In this document: one piece after another, positions 57,727 to 64,000 of the stretch
How positions within the stretch are numbered: the first letter of the stretch is position 1
Layout of the letters: each line of letters begins with the position of its first letter
NCBI RefSeq assembly: GCF_900176345.1
Contig: NZ_FWXU01000005.1
Coordinates: 62,001-126,000, forward strand
Reading direction: 5' to 3'
Source of the DNA: Rhizobium sp. RU36D
GTDB taxonomy: Bacteria > Pseudomonadota > Alphaproteobacteria > Rhizobiales > Rhizobiaceae
Length of the DNA stretch: 64,000 nucleotides
Position numbers and translations under genes: made by a program
Notes under the pieces: generated by a model
Told to the model about the DNA's origin: nothing
Databases searched by the model: none
Seen by the model: only the letters and a program-made list of their open reading frames with translations

Positions 57727-58599
57727 TCAGATCCCCTCGTCGGCAATGGTGTTGGACAGGAGGCCGATGCCCTCGGCCTCAACCTCGACGACGTCGCCGG
57801 GCTTCAGCCAGATCGGCGGGTCGAATCGAGCGCCCGCCCCGGTCGGCGTGCCGCAAACGATGACGTCGCCCGGCACCAGCGTCGTAAAGGTCGAGACGTA
57901 ATTGATGATCTTCCGGAAGGAGAAGATCATCCGGCTGGTGCGGTCGCTCTGGCGGACCTCGCCATTCACCCGTGTTTCCAGCTTGATGTCGGCAAGCTGA
58001 CTTTCGTCGGTGAACGGCACCAGCCAGGGGCCGATCGAGCCAGTGCGATCGAAATTCTTGCCCTGGGTGACGTTGAACTTGGCATGGCGAACCCAGTCGC
58101 GGATCGTGCCCTCGTTGCAAAGCGTCAGCGCCGCGATGTGACCGAGCGCATCGCTCTCCGGAATGCGACGACCGCCCTTGCCGATGACGATGGTGACTTC
58201 ACCCTCGTAATCGAGCTGCGCACTTTCCGGCGGACGGATCAGCGGCTGGTTATGGCCAGTGAAGGAGCGAGGGAAACGGATGAACAGCGAGGGGTTCGAC
58301 GGCGCCGCCTGCCCATCCTTGTATTCCTCGTTGCGGTCGGGGAAATTGACGCCGACGCAGATGATCTTTTCCGGGTTTGGCAGCGGGATCTCGAAGGTGA
58401 TATCGGCCAGCGCATGATCCGGCGCGAGAGCCGCCCCCTCTTCCGCAAGCTTAACAAGCGCGCCCGCCTCGATCACTTCGCGCAGGCTCGGCCATTCCGG
58501 GTGGCGCTTCGACAAGTCGACCACGCCCTCGCCGACCACCAGCCCGTATTTCAGGGCGCGCTGGTGGCGGAAGCTCAACAGTCTCGGTCTCGGCGTCAT
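57727..58599 (-). CDS. FAH-family protein, probable homoprotocatechuate-pathway decarboxylase (HpaG-like)
   Basis: A 290-residue fumarylacetoacetate hydrolase family protein. The catalytic domain begins PEKIICVGVNFPDRNEEY; the metal ligands are in LDYEGEVTIVIGKGGRRIPES and the later LCNEGTIRD, and the C-terminus has GDVIVCGTPTGAGARFDPP and LKPGDVVEVEAEGIG. In E. coli HpaG is a two-domain protein doing both isomerisation and decarboxylation; here a separate hpaF encodes the isomerase, so this protein is the likely 5-oxo-pent-3-ene-tricarboxylate decarboxylase. Ureidoglycolate lyase-like or acylpyruvate activity cannot be excluded by sequence alone. Confidence 0.85.
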   Translation of the reverse strand: MTPRPRLLSFRHQRALKYGLVVGEGVVDLSKRHPEWPSLREVIEAGALVKLAEEGAALAPDHALADITFEIPLPNPEKIICVGVNFPDRNEEYKDGQAAPSNPSLFIRFPRSFTGHNQPLIRPPESAQLDYEGEVTIVIGKGGRRIPESDALGHIAALTLCNEGTIRDWVRHAKFNVTQGKNFDRTGSIGPWLVPFTDESQLADIKLETRVNGEVRQSDRTSRMIFSFRKIINYVSTFTTLVPGDVIVCGTPTGAGARFDPPIWLKPGDVVEVEAEGIGLLSNTIADEGI

Positions 58600-58621
58600 G
58601 GCGTCTCCTTCTGGCGTGCAG

Positions 58622-60034
58622 TCACGCCGCGTCTGTCACCCGCGCGATCGTGGTTATCGCCTCAAAGGCGGTCAGCATGTCGTCGCGGGTCATCTCGAAT
58701 TGTCCGGCCTGGAAGCGGATGGCCATCCGCCCATCGACACGGGTCTGGGTGAGGTAGATGCGGCCGTCGTCGTTAATGGCGTTGACGACGGCGATGGTGT
58801 GCCGGTCGGGATCGCCCGCCGTCTCGTGACGGAAGGAGAAGAGCGACAGGATCGGTTCGCTGACGATGGAAAAATCCGGTTCGGCGCGGAGCATCTCCGC
58901 GAGTTCCACCGACCAGGCGACGTGATTGCGGATCATCGCCCGCAGGCCATCAAGCCCGTGATGGCGCATCAAGAACCAGAGCTTCAGTGCGCGGAAGCGG
59001 CGACCGAGCGGCACCGACCATTCGGAATAGTTGATCAACCCGTCATGGCCATGGGTCTTCAGATATTCCGGCTGGATCGCCAGCGCGCGGACCTGTTCCT
59101 CCGGGCGCTTGAGGAATTGCACCGAGCAATCGAACTGGGCGCCGAGCCACTTGTGGGGATTGAAGACGATCGAATCCGCCGCCTCGATGCCGTCCCAGAG
59201 GGATCGGAATTCCGGGCAGATCATCGCCGACCCGGCCCAGGCTGCATCGACATGCATATAAAGATCGTGGCGGCCGGCGATCTCGCCGATCGCCGCGATC
59301 GGATCGCAGGCGCCGATCGAGGTGCCACCGGTGCAGGCGATGATGCCGGCCGGCAGCAAGCCGGCCTCCCGGTCCGCGATGATCGCCGCCTCGAGTGCTG
59401 CCGGGTCCATGCCGTGCAGCGGCCCACTCGTCGGGATGCGCACCAGATTGGCCTCGCCGATGCCGGCGATCCAGATCGCCCGATCGATCGACGTGTGCAC
59501 CTGGGTCGAGGCATAAATGCGCACCGGCGCCTCGCCGGCCAGTCCCGCACTATTGCCGGTCCAGCCGAGCGCCCTCTCGCGCATGACGAGCACGGCGGCG
59601 AGCGTCGCGGTGGAGGCTGAATCCTGAATGACGCCGGCAAAGCCCTCGGGCAGGCCGAGCGCCTGACGCAACCAGTCGGTGACGCGGGTCTCCATCTCGG
59701 TCGCCGCCGGCGAGGTCTGCCAGAGCATACATTGGGCAGCGACAGCGGTGACCAGATAATCGGCGATGACAGAGACCGGCGCGGCATTGGCGGGAAAATA
59801 GGCGAAGAAGCGCGGATGCTGCCAATGGGTCAGCCCATCCGGCACGATGCGCTCGAAATCCGCGAAGATCGCTTCCATCGTTTCGCCCTGTTCGGGTGGC
59901 GACACGGCGATCTGCCTGATGATGTCGCCCGGCTTCGTCTGCGCCCGGACCGGCCGGTCGCGCAGGCCAGCACGGTAATCGGCGCCCCAATCGGCGGCCC
60001 GATGTGACCAGTTGCGAAATTCCGTCTCATCCAT
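58622..60034 (-). CDS. PLP-dependent aromatic-L-amino-acid decarboxylase-like protein
   Basis: A 470-residue group II decarboxylase. HPRFFAYFPAN near residue 73, SASTATLAAV near 140, H180 (QVHTSIDRA, stacks on PLP), D263 (MHVDAAWAGSA) and the PLP lysine K295 (FNPHKWLGAQ) match aromatic-L-amino-acid/tyrosine decarboxylases, which release CO2 from Tyr, Phe, Trp or DOPA to give the amine. Start ATG 60034 follows GGGAG. It is encoded within the hpa gene run between the FAH-family gene and hpaD, in the same direction. This suggests that it feeds aromatic amines, after deamination and oxidation, into the homoprotocatechuate route. Confidence 0.9.
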   Translation of the reverse strand: MDETEFRNWSHRAADWGADYRAGLRDRPVRAQTKPGDIIRQIAVSPPEQGETMEAIFADFERIVPDGLTHWQHPRFFAYFPANAAPVSVIADYLVTAVAAQCMLWQTSPAATEMETRVTDWLRQALGLPEGFAGVIQDSASTATLAAVLVMRERALGWTGNSAGLAGEAPVRIYASTQVHTSIDRAIWIAGIGEANLVRIPTSGPLHGMDPAALEAAIIADREAGLLPAGIIACTGGTSIGACDPIAAIGEIAGRHDLYMHVDAAWAGSAMICPEFRSLWDGIEAADSIVFNPHKWLGAQFDCSVQFLKRPEEQVRALAIQPEYLKTHGHDGLINYSEWSVPLGRRFRALKLWFLMRHHGLDGLRAMIRNHVAWSVELAEMLRAEPDFSIVSEPILSLFSFRHETAGDPDRHTIAVVNAINDDGRIYLTQTRVDGRMAIRFQAGQFEMTRDDMLTAFEAITTIARVTDAA

Positions 60035-60132
60035 GGCGTCACTCCCTTCCCTTCGCCGGCCATCCCGGCCCGCCCTTTGTCGGTGTTTGTCATCGACGGG
60101 GCAAGCCGGGTCATCAGCAACGGCGGCACCGA

Positions 60133-61113
60133 TCAGGGGGCGATGATCGGCTGGGCCTTGAGGTCGGGCTCGCGGACGGCAGTACCAGCAAACAGGCTGC
60201 CATGCTCGAACCACGACTTCGGTGCCGGCGCGCCCCAGAGCGTCTGGCGCTGCGGATCCTTGAGGTCCCAATGGATGGGCTCAAGATCCGGATCGACCGT
60301 CTGGTAATCCGAGCAGTAGATCTCGATGCGGTGACCGTCCGGATCGAGGATGTAGAGGAAGAAGGCATTCGAAATGCCGTGACGGCCCGGACCACGCTCG
60401 ATATTGGCGACCCAGCCGGTGGTCGCCATCAAGTCGAGCAGGTCGATGATATTGAGCGGCGTCGGCACCCAGAAAGCGGTGTGGTGCAGGCGCGGACCCT
60501 TACCGTTGGTGAAGGCGATGTCGTGCACACCACCCTTGCGATGGGTCCAGGCCGCCCAGAGACGACCGGTCTCCTCGTCGGCGGTGTATTCGGTGACCCG
60601 GAAGCCGATCTCGTTATAGAAGGCGACGCTTTCGTCGACATTCGGCGAGAAGCAGTTGAAGTGGTCGATGCGCAGCGGCTTCACGCCGCGATAGAGCGCA
60701 TATTTCTGGTGGATCGGTGGCAGGCGGTCCATCTTCGAATAGAATTCGAGCGGCGTGCCATGCGGATCGCGGGTGCGGAAGGTGCGCGCCTGATAGGGCC
60801 GCTCGACCCATTCGACGCCAAGACCCTTGGCCTCGAAGAACTGCGCCGCTTTATCCAGCTCGGCCTCGTCATAGACCTTGAAGCCGAGATCGCGCGCCTC
60901 GGCCTTATCGGACTTGCGCAGCACGATGCAGTGATGGCCGCGTTCCTCCATGGCGCGCAGATAGATCGCGTCCGAGGTCTCGTCGGTCACCTGCAGGCCG
61001 AGTGTATCGACATAGAAGGCGCGCGAGCGGGCGAGATCGGTGACGCCGAACTCGACATGGCTCAGACGCACGATGTTGAAGGGCGGGTAGAGATTGGGTT
61101 CCGGTAGTGCCAT
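60133..61113 (-). CDS. hpaD: 3,4-dihydroxyphenylacetate 2,3-dioxygenase HpaD
   Basis: A 326-residue vicinal-oxygen-chelate extradiol dioxygenase that opens the homoprotocatechuate ring between C2 and C3. Two VOC domains are visible (about 14-128 and 147-270). Iron ligands lie in the second: H151 (RIDHFNCF), H210/H211 (PRLHHTAFW) and E264 (HRIEIYCSDY). ATG 61113 has GGAGGA upstream. The C-terminal tail with LWGAPAPKSWFEHGS matches the one-domain-pair HPCD family. Product goes to HpaE, encoded just upstream in the transcript. Confidence 0.95.
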   Translation of the reverse strand: MALPEPNLYPPFNIVRLSHVEFGVTDLARSRAFYVDTLGLQVTDETSDAIYLRAMEERGHHCIVLRKSDKAEARDLGFKVYDEAELDKAAQFFEAKGLGVEWVERPYQARTFRTRDPHGTPLEFYSKMDRLPPIHQKYALYRGVKPLRIDHFNCFSPNVDESVAFYNEIGFRVTEYTADEETGRLWAAWTHRKGGVHDIAFTNGKGPRLHHTAFWVPTPLNIIDLLDLMATTGWVANIERGPGRHGISNAFFLYILDPDGHRIEIYCSDYQTVDPDLEPIHWDLKDPQRQTLWGAPAPKSWFEHGSLFAGTAVREPDLKAQPIIAP

Positions 61114-61171
61114 GATGTCCTCCTCCCGCCTGCGGCTGGCACCGCAGGTCCGGGTCTTATTCTGTGGGCGA

Positions 61172-62689
<1,518 letters not shown>

Positions 62690-62734
62690 AGGGTTTTCCT
62701 CGGGTCACCGGCGGGCGGCGTTGTCTTTTTCGGT

Positions 62735-63121
62735 TTACTGGCCGCGCAGACGCGGATGGATGGCGTTCTTCTTCCAGCTGAGTTCGGCGTCGATCTCGCG
62801 GATCTCCAGAGACAGCGCGAAATGCGGCGTCGCAAGCAGAGGCGCGAGCAGCGCTGTGGCGGTGGCGAACAAGGCCTCGCCAGTGCGCTTCTTCTCCTCG
62901 GCGCTGCGACCCTGACCGATGCGCAGATTGAGGTCGACGAAGGCATTGTCCGGCAGCCGGTCGGCGATGGCGTAATGTTCGGCCCGCAGTGCCCGCACCC
63001 TAACGGCGCCGATCTCGAACAACCCGGTATCAAGCAAGGTTTCGAGCAGGGCTGCGCAGAGCCGGTCGAGATCGGCACGGCCATCGAGATTGGCCGAATA
63101 TTCGACGGTCAGGTGTGGCAT
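62735..63121 (-). CDS. hpaF: 5-carboxymethyl-2-hydroxymuconate delta-isomerase HpaF
   Basis: A 128-residue isomerase of the tautomerase superfamily. It starts MPHLTVEYSANLD; Pro-2 becomes the N-terminal catalytic proline after Met removal. GRSAEEKKRTGEALFA and HFALSLEIREID follow, as in HpaF/CHMI. ATG 63121 is preceded by GGAGG, which decides it over the longer frame. A TTTAACATGTTAAA palindrome 20 bases upstream may control expression from here on. Confidence 0.93.
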   Translation of the reverse strand: MPHLTVEYSANLDGRADLDRLCAALLETLLDTGLFEIGAVRVRALRAEHYAIADRLPDNAFVDLNLRIGQGRSAEEKKRTGEALFATATALLAPLLATPHFALSLEIREIDAELSWKKNAIHPRLRGQ

Positions 63122-63140
63122 GTCTCCTCCGAACTTTTTA

Positions 63141-63154
63141 TTTAACATGTTAAA
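63141..63154. promoter_or_regulatory. TTTAACATGTTAAA palindrome upstream of hpaF
   Basis: A perfect 14-bp palindrome in the 103-base gap between hpaC and hpaF, 20 bases before hpaF. The word TTAACATG recurs at 52839-52846 in front of the IclR gene. Candidate operator for an aromatic-responsive regulator; not similar to the dyad before hpaR. Confidence 0.5.
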
Positions 63155-63224
63155 GATCGGATCGAATGTCAAGTCCCCTTTTCGCCGTGTTGGCAGCGAA
63201 AAGACGACGACAGGTGAGACTGTG

Positions 63225-63737
63225 TCAGCCGCCGAAGCTGCCGGCCTGCGTCGGCACATGCACGTAGTTGCGGTCGAAATAGAGGAGCGCGTGGCCGTCC
63301 TTGCGGGCGCGGATGTCGAGGACCTCGCCGATGAAGATGTTGTGCGTGCCCACCAGCCGGGCCTCGGTCAGCCGGCAGTCGAAGGAGACCATGGCATCGG
63401 CGAGCGCCTGGTTCCCGGAAGGCAGGTCGATCCAGTCGGCGGCAGCGTAGCGCGCATCCATGTCGCTTTGCTGGCCAGCGAAGAACCCGGCCAGATCCCG
63501 GTGCTGGGGAGTGAGCACGTTGACGCAGAAGCGGCGGTTCTCTACGAACAAACCGGTCTGCGCCGAGCGCGCATTCATGCACACCAGAAGCGTCGGCGGC
63601 TCGTCGGTGACCGAGCACATGGCGGTGGCGGTGAACCCGCCGCGGCCGGCGGGTCCCTTTGTGGTGATGACATTGACAGGCGCGCAGACACGCGCCATGG
63701 CGTTGCGGAATTCGCTTTTCGAGACGGCGATGGTCAT
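63225..63737 (-). CDS. hpaC: Flavin reductase component HpaC of 4-hydroxyphenylacetate 3-monooxygenase
   Basis: A 170-residue NAD(P)H:flavin reductase (flavin_reduct/HpaC fold) that supplies reduced FAD to the hydroxylase HpaB. FRNAMARVCAPVNVITTKGPAGRGGFTATAMCSVTDEPPTLLVCMN is the flavin-binding N-terminal part; NRRFCVNVLTPQHRDLAGFFAG and the C-terminal ALLYFDRNYVHV are typical. It starts seven bases after the hpaB stop, so the two components are coexpressed. Confidence 0.92.
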   Translation of the reverse strand: MTIAVSKSEFRNAMARVCAPVNVITTKGPAGRGGFTATAMCSVTDEPPTLLVCMNARSAQTGLFVENRRFCVNVLTPQHRDLAGFFAGQQSDMDARYAAADWIDLPSGNQALADAMVSFDCRLTEARLVGTHNIFIGEVLDIRARKDGHALLYFDRNYVHVPTQAGSFGG

Positions 63738-63744
63738 GGCAGCC

Positions 63745-64000
63745 TCACTCGGCGGCGTCGCGCAGCGGGCGCAGGTCGGTGGCCGGCCCCTGCCAGGTAT
63801 CGCCAGTCCAGCCGTTTTCGTCGTAATCCGCCATGCACTGGTCGACGAGCGCTTCCATCTTCTTCAGCGTGCCGCCGCGCTCGGCGCCCTTCAGCACCTG
63901 CAGGCGCACCTCTTCCGGCGCACCGGCATAGTTCAATTCGTAGAGAGCGTGGCGCCCACCGAACTCGGTACCGGTCGCATCCCAGAGCAGCTTCATGATC
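63745..64000 (-). CDS. hpaB: 4-hydroxyphenylacetate 3-monooxygenase HpaB, C-terminal end (cut by window)
   Basis: The last 85 or so residues of a protein that continues beyond the window. KLLWDATGTEFGGRHALYELNYAG, then a helix EEVRLQVLKGAERGG and MEALVDQCMADYDENGW match the C-terminal four-helix region of HpaB-type oxygenases, which hydroxylate 4-hydroxyphenylacetate to homoprotocatechuate using FADH2 from HpaC. The frame is open through base 64000, so the internal ATG at 63996 is not the real start. Confidence 0.9.
   Translation of the reverse strand, partial: IMKLLWDATGTEFGGRHALYELNYAGAPEEVRLQVLKGAERGGTLKKMEALVDQCMADYDENGWTGDTWQGPATDLRPLRDAAE

Overview
The window looks like part of a large extrachromosomal replicon (megaplasmid or chromid) of a Rhizobiales alphaproteobacterium (Rhizobium/Agrobacterium/Sinorhizobium type). 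A complete repABC replication and partition cassette with its antisense inc RNA lies at 9.3-12.9 kb. The DNA is GC-rich with alphaproteobacterial codon use, a RIME-like intergenic palindrome lies at 35.9 kb, and nearly all the cargo is catabolic: ABC importers, one-component regulators and dissimilatory enzymes. No rRNA, tRNA, CRISPR array or insertion sequence was seen.

Layout. (1) 1-5.6 kb, leftward: a Nit1C-type nitrilase cluster (nitB, nitC nitrilase, nitD radical SAM, nitE GNAT, nitF AIR-synthase-like, a GT4 glycosyltransferase, nitG, then the first codon of another gene at the edge). It is preceded by a consensus sigma-54 promoter and faces a MocR-type regulator (6.0-7.4 kb). (2) 7.5-9.0 kb: a DUF983 protein and a zinc alcohol dehydrogenase. 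(3) 9.0-14.1 kb: repABC, ctRNA and a tyrosine recombinase. (4) 14.4-35.9 kb: a peptide-type scavenging island with two complete Opp/Dpp ABC importers, M24, M28 and M20 metallopeptidases, a hydantoinase/oxoprolinase pair (HyuB/HyuA), an MDR oxidoreductase and an IclR regulator whose likely operator motif recurs. (5) 36.5-47.7 kb: two convergent operons, ridA-aminotransferase-livGFHM (rightward) and livK-BisC-like molybdoenzyme-DAO flavoprotein-ornithine cyclodeaminase (leftward). Together they form one branched-chain-type importer plus an unusual redox and imine-handling enzyme set. A GntR gene killed by a nonsense codon lies between them. (6) 48.2-64 kb: homoprotocatechuate/4-hydroxyphenylacetate catabolism (hpaR, hpaI, hpaH, an FAH-family decarboxylase, hpaD, hpaE, hpaF, hpaC, end of hpaB) with an aromatic-amino-acid decarboxylase in the same gene run. 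Interleaved is an IclR-controlled divergon: IclR/Tm-1-like/HAD/class III aminotransferase leftward, APC permease/aldehyde dehydrogenase rightward.

How the parts could work together (inference). Region 6 could convert an aromatic amino acid to amine (decarboxylase), aldehyde (transaminase), acid (aldehyde dehydrogenase), catechol (HpaBC) and then pyruvate plus succinate semialdehyde (HpaDEF, FAH protein, HpaH, HpaI). Region 4 imports and cuts peptide-like or cyclic-amide substrates. Region 5 is the best candidate for an undescribed pathway: an importer tied to an S-/N-oxide-type reductase, an amine oxidase, an imine deaminase and an imine reductase family member. Region 1 is a known but incompletely understood cluster linked to nitrogen starvation and cyanide/nitrile assimilation; the sigma-54 promoter seen here fits nitrogen control.
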